Shown: positions 52,026 through 60,937 of the stretch, piece after piece
How the letters are laid out: each line of letters begins with the position of its first letter
Position numbering within the stretch: the first letter of the stretch is position 1
Assembly (NCBI RefSeq): GCF_021603585.1
Contig: NZ_BQHI01000003.1
Coordinates: 62,001 to 126,000 of the forward strand
Origin: Pseudomonas sputi
GTDB taxonomy: Bacteria; Pseudomonadota; Gammaproteobacteria; Pseudomonadales; Pseudomonadaceae
Direction: 5' to 3'
DNA: 64,000 nt
Notes under the pieces: model-generated
Database searches by the model: none
What the model saw: only the letters and a program-made list of their open reading frames with translations
Told to the model about the DNA's origin: nothing
Translations under genes and position numbers: made by a program

Positions 52026-52955
52026 TCAAGCCTTGGCTTCGACCGTCACCCAGTAACGAGTAAAACGCTTCACTTTTACCGGCAGGCTGATTTCCAGCAG
52101 GTCGAGAATCCGCTCGCTGTCGTCCAGTGGATAAGTTCCGGAGATCAGCAGGTCAGCGACCTTCGCATCGCAATGGAGCTGCCCGCGACGGTAGCGGCCG
52201 AGTTCATCGAGGAAGTCGCCCAGGCGCATGTGCGCGGCCACCAGCATTCCATCCGCCCAGGCGCCGCTGTTGGCGTCCAGCGGTTTTGCAGCACTGACAC
52301 CGGCGGTGCTGAAACTCAGTTGTCGGGCGACCGGCAGCAGCATTGGCGCGCGACCTTGTGCGTTCAGTTCGACCCGGCCTTCAAACAATGCAACTTGCGT
52401 ACGGTCGGCAAACTGCCGCAGGTTGATCCGTGCGCCCTGGGTTTTCAGCAGGCCTTGGGCGGTTTGCACTTCGAAAGACCGGGTGGCGGTGAGCAGCATT
52501 TCGCCTTCGAGCAGGCGGATCAGGCCATCGCCCCGGACATCCGCCGCGCTGGCGGTGTTGAGCTGCAACTGGCCGCCGGCGCCAAGCGAAATCTTGCGTC
52601 GTTGACCGACGGAGCTGCGGTAATCGGCCAGCAGCGACGGCAACGGATTGTGCTCGCGTATGCCCCAGGTGACCGCCGAGCCCGCGCCGAGAATCAGCAA
52701 CAATATCAGGGCCTGACGTCGACTGCCGGACGTTGGCGCATTCAACGCGGCGTGGGCCAGTGGCGACGACAATCCGCGCAGCCGCGAGTTGACCCGTTGA
52801 ATGTGCTCCCACGCCCGGCGGTGTTCGCTGTGGGCGTCGATCCATTGCTGCCAGGCCTGTTGCTGGCGCGGGTTCAGCGGGCCCTGCTGCATTTCCAGCA
52901 ACCAGTGCACCGCCTGTTCGGCGACCTGCGCGGAAAAATCCATCGGCGGGTTCAC
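52026..52955 (-). CDS. fecR: FecR anti-sigma regulator
   Basis: 309 residues. Cytoplasmic DUF4880-like N-terminal region (AVHWLLEMQQGPLNPRQQQA, HRRAWEHIQ), one TM helix (about 80-98, ALILLLILGAGSAVTWGI), and a periplasmic FecR beta-domain with a STN-like end (ISLPVKVKRFTRYWVTVE). GTG start overlapping the fecI stop (GTGA). The C-terminal part would bind the FecA STN domain. Confidence 0.93.
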   Translation of the reverse strand: MNPPMDFSAQVAEQAVHWLLEMQQGPLNPRQQQAWQQWIDAHSEHRRAWEHIQRVNSRLRGLSSPLAHAALNAPTSGSRRQALILLLILGAGSAVTWGIREHNPLPSLLADYRSSVGQRRKISLGAGGQLQLNTASAADVRGDGLIRLLEGEMLLTATRSFEVQTAQGLLKTQGARINLRQFADRTQVALFEGRVELNAQGRAPMLLPVARQLSFSTAGVSAAKPLDANSGAWADGMLVAAHMRLGDFLDELGRYRRGQLHCDAKVADLLISGTYPLDDSERILDLLEISLPVKVKRFTRYWVTVEAKA

Positions 52956-53446
52956 AGGGCGAAGTAGCAGCGCATCGCCGCCTTGTTCAGATGACGTTTG
53001 ACCGTGGCCACCGAAATGCCCAGTTCGGCGGCGATCTGCGGATAGGTCAGGCCATCGACCTGCGCCAGCAGAAATGCCCGTTTGACGGTGCGCGGCAGGC
53101 CATCAAGCAACTGATCCAGCTCCATCAGGGTTTGCAGGATGATCGCTTTCTCTTCCTCCGAAAGCGCGACCATTTCCGGCATCTGCGCGAGGGTGTCGAG
53201 GTAGGCGCGCTCCAGATCCTGGCGGCGGTAATGATTGAACAGCACGCGCTTGGCCAAGGTGGTGAGGAATGCGCGCGGTTCAATGATCACTGGCGGTTCG
53301 CGAGCGGTCAGTACCCGGATGAAGGTGTCCTGGGCCAGGTCGGCGGCGCTGTCCGGGCAGCCGAGCTTGCGCCGCAGCCAGCCGGTGAGCCAGCTGTGGT
53401 GGGCCTGATAGAGCGATTCGACGGGATGGACAGACGACAACGGCAT
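52952..53446 (-). CDS. fecI: ECF sigma factor FecI
   Basis: 164 residues. Region 2 (AADLAQDTFIRVL, ...RVLFNHYRRQDLERAY) and region 4 HTH (YPQIAAELGISVATVKRHLN). Directs transcription of fecA. Candidate Fur boxes sit just upstream, so iron starvation would switch it on. Confidence 0.94.
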   Translation of the reverse strand: MPLSSVHPVESLYQAHHSWLTGWLRRKLGCPDSAADLAQDTFIRVLTAREPPVIIEPRAFLTTLAKRVLFNHYRRQDLERAYLDTLAQMPEMVALSEEEKAIILQTLMELDQLLDGLPRTVKRAFLLAQVDGLTYPQIAAELGISVATVKRHLNKAAMRCYFAL

Positions 53447-53476
53447 TACTCCGGGCGCATATGGGATGCGTTAGAG

Positions 53477-53495
53477 AACAAGAATGGTTCGCATT
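53477..53495. promoter_or_regulatory. Candidate Fur box near fecI
   Basis: AACAAGAATGGTTCGCATT, a dyad resembling the 19-base Fur consensus (GAATG...CATT), 30 bases upstream of fecI. Confidence 0.6.
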
Positions 53496-53539
53496 GTAGG
53501 GTTGCAAGTGGTGGCCGGCAATCAGACTCTTTTGCGTAT

Positions 53540-53558
53540 GAGAATATTTATCATTAAT
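53540..53558. promoter_or_regulatory. Candidate Fur box near the DUF3649 gene
   Basis: GAGAATATTTATCATTAAT matches the Fur consensus at roughly two thirds of positions (GA.AAT...T.ATCATTA), about 60 bases upstream of the plus-strand operon. Confidence 0.7.
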
Positions 53559-53615
53559 ATTGCTCGCCTGTCGTTCGGCGTGTTGGCCGAGCGTTAACCG
53601 TTTCAGGGTCGAAAC

Positions 53616-53921
53616 ATGAAAGCCAAACTCGCCACACTTCCCATGTCCTATCGTCTGGCCGTCACTTCGCGAGTGCTCGCGGCGGTGTTCGGCGGCTATC
53701 TGGTCGCGGCGCTGGCCAGTGTCGCGCTGACGCTGTGGCTGCCACTGAGCCGCGCCGAGGCGGTGGTGACCGGCATGACCGTTTCGTTTCTGGTCTATCT
53801 GGTGGCGGTGCTCTGGTGTTTTGCCTGTCGCACGGCGTGGTCGGCGTGGGTCGGTCTGCTGGTGCCGAGCGTGATTCTGGCCACCGTTTCCGGAGCTGCA
53901 CGCGGTCTGGGTCTGGCATGA
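53616..53921 (+). CDS. DUF3649 membrane protein
   Basis: 101 residues, three hydrophobic helices (about 14-42, 48-70, 76-95). Family found beside PepSY and DUF3325 in siderophore loci. Probably a small subunit of an inner-membrane iron-reduction complex (inference). The last codons overlap the PepSY start (ATGA). Confidence 0.85.
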   Translation: MKAKLATLPMSYRLAVTSRVLAAVFGGYLVAALASVALTLWLPLSRAEAVVTGMTVSFLVYLVAVLWCFACRTAWSAWVGLLVPSVILATVSGAARGLGLA

Positions 53922-55507
53922 AAGAGGGTTTCCGGCAGGCGATGGCCTGGCTGCACACTTGGATCGGGCTGGTCTTCGGCTGGCTGTTGTTCGCGATTTT
54001 CCTGACTGGAACCCTGGCCTATTTCAAGGACGAAATCAGTCACTGGATGCAGCCGGAAATCCCCGCCCGCCCGTTGAATGCCGAGGCCAGCCTGACCCTG
54101 GCGCAAACTTACCTGCAACAGCACGCGGCCGGCGCTTCACGCTGGTTGATCGACCTGCCTGATGCCCGCGACCCTGGCCTGGGCGTGCGTTGGCAACAGG
54201 CCCCGGCCAAGCCTGGCGAGCGCGGTCAGTTCATCAGCAAGACCCTCGACGCACAAACCGGCGCCGAAGTGCAGGCCCGGGAAAGCCTGGGCGGCGAGTT
54301 CTTCTACCGCTTCCATTTCCAGTTGCAAATGCCTTATCCGTGGGGCCGCTGGCTCTCGACCATCGCCGCAATGGTGATGTTCGTCGCCTTGATCACCGGG
54401 ATCATCACCCACAAGAAAATCTTCAAGGACTTCTTCACCTTCCGTCCGCGCAAGGGCCAGCGTTCGTGGCTCGACGGCCACAACGCGGTAGGCGTGCTGG
54501 TGCTGCCGTTTCATCTGATGATCACCTACAGCAGTCTGGTGATCTTCATGTCGATGGTGATGCCGGCAAGCATTCTGGCTTCGTACGGCAACAACGTCCG
54601 GGCGTTTTACGACGAGGTGTTTCCCGCCTCCAATGTTCCTGAGCCTGCCCGTCAACCGGCGACACTGGCACCGCTGGCGCCCCTGTTGCTGACAGCCAGC
54701 GAGCAGTGGTCGGGCGGGCGTGTCGGGCGTATCAGCGTGAACAATCCGGGCGATGCCAACGCCTCGGTGGTGATGTCCCGCGCGGGTTCCGACCGGGTGG
54801 TGAACGATGCCGGCAGCGCGGTGACCTTCAATGGCGTCAGCGGGCAAATCATCGGCACCCCGCCGGAACAGCCGATGGCAATGGCGATTGCCGGCAGTTT
54901 CTACGGCTTGCACATGGGGCACTTTGCCGGGCCGGTGTTGCGTTGGCTGTATTTCATCTGCGGTCTGGCGGGCACGGCGATGATCGGCACCGGTCTGGTG
55001 ATCTGGCTCGGCAAGCGCCAGCTCAAACACGCCAAAAGCGGTGTGATGCCGTTCGAATTGCGGCTGGTGGAAGTGCTGAACATTGCCAGCATGGCCGGAC
55101 TGGTGGCGGCGGTCGCCGTGTTCTTCTGGGCCAATCGTCTGCTGCCGGTGAATCTGGCCGGGCGTGCCGCTTGGGAGGTGAACGGGTTCTTCATCGCCTG
55201 GGGTTTGAGTGTGGTGCACGCAATGTGGCGTCCGGGGCGCAAGGCCTGGGTCGAACAGTTGTCACTGGGTGCCACGCTGTTTGTCGCGGTGCCGGTTCTT
55301 AATGGCTTGACCTCTTCTTACCACCTCGGCGTGACAGTGCCCGAAGGTGACTGGGCCTTGGCCGGTTTCGACCTGACGTGTCTGGGCAGCGGCCTCTTCC
55401 TCGCCTGGGCGGCGCGGAAAATGCGGCGCGCCGGACACACCGTCAGCGTGAAAAAAACAGCCCGCGAAAACGCCCGGCCGATCACCCTTGAGCAAGGGGC
55501 GAACTGA
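53918..55507 (+). CDS. PepSY-domain membrane protein (PiuB/ferrisiderophore reductase type)
   Basis: 529 residues. N-terminal MKEGFRQAMAWLHTWIGLVF and TM helix with TGTLAYFKDEISHWMQPE; conserved His residues in LHTWIG, RFHFQLQ, THKKIFKDFF, DGHNAVG, LPFHLMITYSS and LHMGHF suggest heme ligands, as in FoxB/PiuB. About six TM segments. Likely reduces or helps release Fe(III) from siderophore at the inner membrane. Confidence 0.9.
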   Translation: MKEGFRQAMAWLHTWIGLVFGWLLFAIFLTGTLAYFKDEISHWMQPEIPARPLNAEASLTLAQTYLQQHAAGASRWLIDLPDARDPGLGVRWQQAPAKPGERGQFISKTLDAQTGAEVQARESLGGEFFYRFHFQLQMPYPWGRWLSTIAAMVMFVALITGIITHKKIFKDFFTFRPRKGQRSWLDGHNAVGVLVLPFHLMITYSSLVIFMSMVMPASILASYGNNVRAFYDEVFPASNVPEPARQPATLAPLAPLLLTASEQWSGGRVGRISVNNPGDANASVVMSRAGSDRVVNDAGSAVTFNGVSGQIIGTPPEQPMAMAIAGSFYGLHMGHFAGPVLRWLYFICGLAGTAMIGTGLVIWLGKRQLKHAKSGVMPFELRLVEVLNIASMAGLVAAVAVFFWANRLLPVNLAGRAAWEVNGFFIAWGLSVVHAMWRPGRKAWVEQLSLGATLFVAVPVLNGLTSSYHLGVTVPEGDWALAGFDLTCLGSGLFLAWAARKMRRAGHTVSVKKTARENARPITLEQGAN

Positions 55508-55834
55508 ATGCTGCTGCCGCTGTTGCTCTGTTATTGCGCTTTTACGGCGCTGTGTCTGGCGATGCCTCGGCATCACGAAGAGCTGCTGGGTCAAAAGCCT
55601 TCGGCCCGCCGTCGGCAGGGTTTGAAACTTTCGGGCTGGCTGTTGCTGGGGGTGTCGCTGTGGGCGGCGATTGCCAGGAAGGGCTGGAGTTTCGGTCTGG
55701 TCGACTGGTGCGCGGTGTTGATGCTCAGTGCGCTGACGCTGGTGCTGTTGTTGCCCTATCGCCCGCGCCTGGCATTGGCCATGGCCGGGTTGAGCCTGCT
55801 CGCCAGCCCGGTCGCTGCATGGGCCTTGCACTGA
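55508..55834 (+). CDS. DUF3325 membrane protein
   Basis: 108 residues with three hydrophobic helices; AMPRHHEELLGQKPSARRRQ and LKLSGWLLLGVSLWAAI are family features. Begins right at the PepSY stop and ends one base before the next ATG, so the operon is tight. Partner of the PepSY protein. Confidence 0.85.
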   Translation: MLLPLLLCYCAFTALCLAMPRHHEELLGQKPSARRRQGLKLSGWLLLGVSLWAAIARKGWSFGLVDWCAVLMLSALTLVLLLPYRPRLALAMAGLSLLASPVAAWALH

Positions 55835-55835
55835 C

Positions 55836-56402
55836 ATGCTGATCGGCCATCCTCCCGAGCACCGCGACGACGAACCCCACGGCGCCCGTGCGCATTTTCT
55901 TCAGGTGTTCCTGTCCCAGCGTTCGCAGATGGAAGCACTGGTAAGCCGGCGCGTCGGCTGCCGGGCGACGGCGGCGGATCTGGTGCAAGACCTGTTCCTG
56001 CGGTTCTGGCGTCGGCCGCTGGTGCAGGTCGAAGAACTCAGCACTTACCTGTTGCGTTGCGCCGGCAACATCGCCATCGATCATTTGCGCAGCGAAGGTG
56101 CGCGAGTGCGGGTCAACGAAGGCTGGCAACCGGATGAACCGGACAGCAGCGCCAGCGAACCGCAGGCGGCGCTCGAAGCGGGCAATGATTTGCGCCATGT
56201 CGAAGCGGCCTTGCGCGCCTTGCCCGAGCGCACGCGGCAGATCTTTTTGCTCAATCGCATCCACGGGCGCAAGTACGCCGAGATCGCCAAGGCCATGGGC
56301 CTGTCCCAAAGCGCCGTGGAAAAACATATGATGCGCGCCCTCGAGGCCTGCAAGGCCAGCCTGCGCGAACCCGCGCCACGCACGCCAGGGAAAGCACCGT
56401 GA
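55836..56402 (+). CDS. Second FecI-type ECF sigma factor
   Basis: 188 residues. Region 2 ATAADLVQDLFLRFWRRPL, LRCAGNIAIDHLRSEGARV; region 4 YAEIAKAMGLSQSAVEKHMM. The start is one base past the DUF3325 stop, so it depends on the upstream Fur-regulated promoter. GTGA overlap with its fecR partner. Directs the receptor gene downstream, presumably. Confidence 0.92.
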   Translation: MLIGHPPEHRDDEPHGARAHFLQVFLSQRSQMEALVSRRVGCRATAADLVQDLFLRFWRRPLVQVEELSTYLLRCAGNIAIDHLRSEGARVRVNEGWQPDEPDSSASEPQAALEAGNDLRHVEAALRALPERTRQIFLLNRIHGRKYAEIAKAMGLSQSAVEKHMMRALEACKASLREPAPRTPGKAP

Positions 56403-57388
56403 ATAACTCCGACCGCGTTGTCCCGACGCCCGCCCAGGAACAGGCCGCTTTCGCCTGGCTGAGCCTGTTGCACGACCGCCCGAGTACCGGCGATCAACTC
56501 ACGTTCAGTCAGTGGCTGCATGCCGATCCGGCTCACGCCGAGGCCTACGCCCAGGCGCAAGTGGTGTGGGAGTTGAGCGAAGGGCCGGCCCGCACCCTGG
56601 CCGATGAAGATGCGCTGGCGTTGCAGGGTTTGCTCAACGCGATGGATCGACCGCGCCGTGCACCGCTCCGGCGCTGGGCCGGTGCGCTGGCGATGGCGGC
56701 GTGTCTGCTGTTGATGATCAGCCTCGGCAGTGGTTGGCAGCCGCAGCGCTGGATCGATGATCTGGGCGCCGATTATGTGTCGGCCCCCGGCGAAATCCGC
56801 ACCGTGACCTTGGCCGATCAGTCGCAGGTCACGCTGGATGCGGACAGCGCAATCGCCGTGGATTTCAGTCGCGGCGAGCGGCATGTTCAATTGCGCCGCG
56901 GCGCCGGATTTTTCAGCGTGACCCACACCGGCGATCCTTTTGTGGTCGAGGCCGAGAAAGGCCAGGCGCGGGTGCTGGGCACGCAGTTCGAGGTGCGCCT
57001 GCAACCGCAGGGTGCCCAGGTGACAGTATTGTCCGGACGCGTCGGCGTGACGCCATCCCGCGATGGCCAACAGCAGGTTCTGACCGCTGGCCAGCAAGTG
57101 GCGTACGGCGCAGGCACCGCGGAAAAACTCCACGCCGTGGACAGCGAAGCTCAGCTGGCGTGGCGGCAGGGCTGGCTGACGTACTACAAATCGACGCTGG
57201 CCGATGTAGTGCAGGATCTGCGACGTTATTACCCCGGACGAATCGTGTTGCTCAACGACGAACTGGGCGCGCGCAAGGTCAGCGGCAGCTTTCCGAGCAA
57301 GGATCCGCAAGCGGTGTTGAATTCGCTGCAAGGGGTTCTGGGATTCGAGCAGCATCAGGTGTTGGGCAAGCTGATCATCCTGCGCTGA
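56399..57388 (+). CDS. Second FecR-type anti-sigma regulator
   Basis: 329 residues: DUF4880 region (AAFAWLSLLHDRPSTGDQLT), TM (about 95-112, ALAMAACLLLMISLGSGW), FecR domain (PGEIRTVTLADQSQVTLDAD, VLGTQFEVRL, VLSGRVGVT) and C-terminal STN-like piece. GTG start. Pairs with the sigma upstream and the receptor 105 bases downstream. Confidence 0.93.
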   Translation: MNNSDRVVPTPAQEQAAFAWLSLLHDRPSTGDQLTFSQWLHADPAHAEAYAQAQVVWELSEGPARTLADEDALALQGLLNAMDRPRRAPLRRWAGALAMAACLLLMISLGSGWQPQRWIDDLGADYVSAPGEIRTVTLADQSQVTLDADSAIAVDFSRGERHVQLRRGAGFFSVTHTGDPFVVEAEKGQARVLGTQFEVRLQPQGAQVTVLSGRVGVTPSRDGQQQVLTAGQQVAYGAGTAEKLHAVDSEAQLAWRQGWLTYYKSTLADVVQDLRRYYPGRIVLLNDELGARKVSGSFPSKDPQAVLNSLQGVLGFEQHQVLGKLIILR

Positions 57389-57492
57389 AAATATTTTCAA
57401 CTTTGTGGTGAGGTAAAACCGGACGCCATCCGTGTAGTGACTGAAACTGCGAGCCATTCGCATCCGTTGCGGTTCTACACAGGTCATGAGCA

Positions 57493-59922
57493 ATGAAGTC
57501 CAGGGCAAAATCGGGTTCGGTCAAACAGTGGTTAGGCGTTTCGGCCTTGAGTTTTTCGGCATTGGCCCTGTTGCCGATGAGCGTGGCGCTGGCCGCTGAA
57601 ACCGTCAGCAGTCAGCCGCAAAAGCAATTCAGTTTTTCCCTGGCTGCCAAGCCGTTGCCGCAGGCCCTGAGCGACTTCAGCCGTGTCACCGGGCAGAGCG
57701 TGGTCTACACCGATGAAGCGCCATATGGTCTGAGCGCTCCAGCGATCAACGGTCAGATGAGTGCCGAACAGGCGCTGCAGCGTCTGCTCGCCGGCTCCGG
57801 CCTGACCTTCCGCCGCACCGACAGCCACACTCTGGCGCTCGAACCGCAACCGACCGCAGGCGCGCTGAACCTCGGCGCGACCACCATCACCTCGGTGGTC
57901 AATCAGCCGATGAGCTACCAGCCACCGGAAACCAGTTCGGTGATGCGCTCTTCCGCTTCGCTTCAGGAAATTCCGCAGACCGTCAACGTGATTGCGGCTC
58001 AGGTCATTCGCGATCAGGCACCGCGCAATCTCGATGATGCACTGGCCAACGTCAGCGGCATCACCCAGGGCAACACCTTGGGCAGCACCCAGGACTCGGT
58101 GATGACCCGCGGTTTCGGCGACAACCGCAACGGCTCGATCATGCGCGACGGCATGCCGGTGGTGCAGGGCCGCGGCATGAACGCCACCGTGGATCGCGTC
58201 GAAGTGCTCAAGGGCCCGGCCTCGCTGCTCTACGGGATTCAGGACCCGGGCGGCGTGGTCAACATGGTCAGCAAGAAGCCCGAGCTGGAGCAGTACAACG
58301 CGCTGACCCTGCGCGGCTCGACCTACGGCGACGGCAAGAACGGCAGCGGCGGCTCCTTCGACAGCACCGGTGCGCTGGGGGATTCCGGCCTCGCGTATCG
58401 CATGGTGCTGGACCACGAAGACGAAGATTACTGGCGCAATTTCGGCACCCACCGCGAAACCCTGATCGCGCCGTCGCTGGCCTGGTATGGCGAGCGCACC
58501 AAGCTGTTGTTCGCATACGAGCACCGTGAATTCCTGACCCCGTTTGATCGTGGAACCCTGATCGATCCACGCACCAACCATCCGCTGGACATCTCGCGCA
58601 ACGAGCGGCTCGACGAGAAATTCAACGACATGGAAGGGCGCTCGGATCTGTATCACTTCGAGGCCGATCACGAACTCAACGACGACTGGAAAGCCCATTT
58701 CGGCTACAGCTGGAACCGCGAAACCTACGACGCCAGCCAGGTCCGCGTAACGGCGATCGACACCAAAAAAGGTACCCTGACCCGCAACATGGACGGCACG
58801 CACGGCGCGATCAGCACCGACCGCTTCACCACCGCCAGCCTCGAAGGCAAGGTCAACGTGCTGGGCATGCAGCATGACCTGGTGTTCGGCGTCGACGACG
58901 AGTACCGCAAGATCTACCGCGCCGACCTGATCCGCCAGAAAAGCCTGAGCACCTTCAGCTACGTCAACCCGGTCTACGGCCGCGAAGTCGAAGGCACCAC
59001 CGTCAGCCCGGCGGACAGTGCGCAAACCGATCTGCTGCGCAGCGACTCGGTGTTCCTGCAGGACTCGATCCACCTCAACGACCAGTGGATTCTGGTGGCC
59101 GGCGGGCGCTTCCAGGAATACGACCAGTACGCCGGCAAAGGCGTGCCGTTCAAGGCCAACACCGACAGCAACGGCCAGAAATGGGTGCCGCGCGCCGGTC
59201 TGGTGTATCGCTACACCGACGCGTTGTCGTTCTACGGCAGCTACACCGAGTCGTTCAAACCCAACTCGACCATCGCCCCGCTGAGCGGCAGCAGCACCGT
59301 GCTCGACGGCAGCATCGCACCGGAAGAAGCCAAGTCCTGGGAACTGGGCGCACGTCTGGATATGCCGGGGCGCATCACCGGCAACATCGCCCTGTTCGAC
59401 ATCAAGAAGCGCAACGTACTGGTGGCCAATGCCGAAGGCCCGACGACGATTTACAGCGCTGCCGGCGAAGTGCGTTCCCGGGGCCTGGAAGTGGACCTGA
59501 CCGGCCAGCTCACTGATCGTTGGAGCCTGATCGGCAGCTACGCCTACACCGACGCCGAGGTCACGGAAGATCCGGACTACAAAGGCAACAGGCTGCAAAA
59601 CGTGGCCAAGAACAGCGGCTCGTTGTCGGCGGTTTACGACTTCGGCAGCGTGATCGGTGGCGATCAGCTTCGGGTCGGCGCCGGCGCGCGGTATGTCGGT
59701 GAACGAGCGGGTAACGCGGTGAATGATTTCGATCTGCCGAGCTACACCGTGGCCGATGCCTTCGCCACGTACGACACAAAGGTCGAAGGGCAGAAGGTCA
59801 AGTTCCAGCTCAACGTGAAGAACCTGTTCGACCGCACCTACTACACCTCGGCGGCAAGCCGGTTCTTCGTGTCGATGGGCGATTCACGGCAGATTTCGCT
59901 GTCCAGCACGCTGGAATTCTGA
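57493..59922 (+). CDS. TonB-dependent siderophore receptor with STN domain
   Basis: 809 residues. Signal peptide to about 35 (ALAAE), STN domain (about 45-120, FSFSLAAKPLPQALSDFSRV), plug (SLQEIPQTVNVIAAQVIRDQ, VEVLKGPASLLYGIQDPGG) and barrel ending ISLSSTLEF. FhuE/FpvA/FoxA subgroup. Substrate not predictable; a hydroxamate xenosiderophore is plausible. Signals through the FecR/FecI pair upstream. Confidence 0.93.
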   Translation: MKSRAKSGSVKQWLGVSALSFSALALLPMSVALAAETVSSQPQKQFSFSLAAKPLPQALSDFSRVTGQSVVYTDEAPYGLSAPAINGQMSAEQALQRLLAGSGLTFRRTDSHTLALEPQPTAGALNLGATTITSVVNQPMSYQPPETSSVMRSSASLQEIPQTVNVIAAQVIRDQAPRNLDDALANVSGITQGNTLGSTQDSVMTRGFGDNRNGSIMRDGMPVVQGRGMNATVDRVEVLKGPASLLYGIQDPGGVVNMVSKKPELEQYNALTLRGSTYGDGKNGSGGSFDSTGALGDSGLAYRMVLDHEDEDYWRNFGTHRETLIAPSLAWYGERTKLLFAYEHREFLTPFDRGTLIDPRTNHPLDISRNERLDEKFNDMEGRSDLYHFEADHELNDDWKAHFGYSWNRETYDASQVRVTAIDTKKGTLTRNMDGTHGAISTDRFTTASLEGKVNVLGMQHDLVFGVDDEYRKIYRADLIRQKSLSTFSYVNPVYGREVEGTTVSPADSAQTDLLRSDSVFLQDSIHLNDQWILVAGGRFQEYDQYAGKGVPFKANTDSNGQKWVPRAGLVYRYTDALSFYGSYTESFKPNSTIAPLSGSSTVLDGSIAPEEAKSWELGARLDMPGRITGNIALFDIKKRNVLVANAEGPTTIYSAAGEVRSRGLEVDLTGQLTDRWSLIGSYAYTDAEVTEDPDYKGNRLQNVAKNSGSLSAVYDFGSVIGGDQLRVGAGARYVGERAGNAVNDFDLPSYTVADAFATYDTKVEGQKVKFQLNVKNLFDRTYYTSAASRFFVSMGDSRQISLSSTLEF

Positions 59923-60798
59923 TCAGCGCAAAAACGCCTGGCGATAGTCGCCGGGCGTGCCACCCAGCACCTGACGAAAGCGGTTGGTGAAATGGCTGGC
60001 ACTGGCAAATCCGCACGCCAGGGCAATCTCGCCCAACGGCAACGCCGTGCCCCGCAGCAACTCCCGCGCCCGGCTCAAACGCCGCGCCAGCACATACTGG
60101 TGCGGCGGCAGTCCGAAGCTCACCCGGAACATCCGGGCAAAGTGGTATTCCGACAACGCACACAACCCCGCCAGTTGGCCGAGGCTGATCGGCTCGGCCA
60201 ACTGGCTGTCGATGAACTCCACCAGTTGCCGGCGCTGATGCGGCGCCAGACCGCCCTTGAGGCGCAAGCCGTGGCGTACGCCGACCTGACTCAACAAGGT
60301 GTGGCTGATCAGTTCGTGGGCCAGGCTGCTGGTCAGCAGGCGCTCGCCGGGTTCGTCCCAGTTCAAGGTCAGTAACTGGCGAAACCGTCGGGCCTGTTGC
60401 GGATCTTCCAGAAAGGTCTGTTCGCGCAGCTGCATTTCCCGAGGCTCGCGATCCAGCAGCGTGACGCAACCCAGGGCAAATTGTTCGGCGCTGAAATACA
60501 GATGGGCCAGACGAATATCACCGTTGATGACCCAACCCGATTCGTGGTCGGCCGGCAGGATGCACAGCTTGTCCGGACTGCCTTTGTTTCCGGGGGCGCC
60601 ACGGCGGAACGTGCCGGTGCCGCCGGCGATGTAGCAGGAGAGCGTGTGATGACTCGGCGCTTCATAGTCGCGGGCGTCGTGGTGGTTGGTCCACAAGGCT
60701 GCGGACAGGCCGTCCCCCAGCTCGGCGCTGCGCACAAGGCATGCGTTGGGCGAGCTGTTTAAGGCTTGGAAGACTTGCAGGGTATCGATGGCGGACAT
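59923..60798 (-). CDS. AraC-family regulator
   Basis: 291 residues. C-terminal double HTH (SLGQLAGLCALSEYHFARMF...GLPPHQYVLARRLSRARELL, ALACGFASASHFTNRFRQV), N-terminal ligand domain from about 10-170. Divergent from the EamA transporter, its likely target; its stop nearly abuts the receptor gene. Confidence 0.9.
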   Translation of the reverse strand: MSAIDTLQVFQALNSSPNACLVRSAELGDGLSAALWTNHHDARDYEAPSHHTLSCYIAGGTGTFRRGAPGNKGSPDKLCILPADHESGWVINGDIRLAHLYFSAEQFALGCVTLLDREPREMQLREQTFLEDPQQARRFRQLLTLNWDEPGERLLTSSLAHELISHTLLSQVGVRHGLRLKGGLAPHQRRQLVEFIDSQLAEPISLGQLAGLCALSEYHFARMFRVSFGLPPHQYVLARRLSRARELLRGTALPLGEIALACGFASASHFTNRFRQVLGGTPGDYRQAFLR

Positions 60799-60937
60799 GA
60801 TCGGTTCTCTCCAACGCCTTGCATCCTACTCCGTAGACTTCGCGCTGCCAGCCGGTGGCCCGACAAAAGCGCAAGTTTATGCAAGCGAGGGCCGAAGGCG
60901 CAGGCGGACACTGAAACCCAATCGAGGAGTGTCTGCC

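Noticed and set aside
60686-60937. 84-residue N-terminal extension of the EamA transporter
   Set aside because: It overlaps the divergent AraC gene and its promoter; the protein begins with a proper TM helix at the ATG with GAGGAG upstream.
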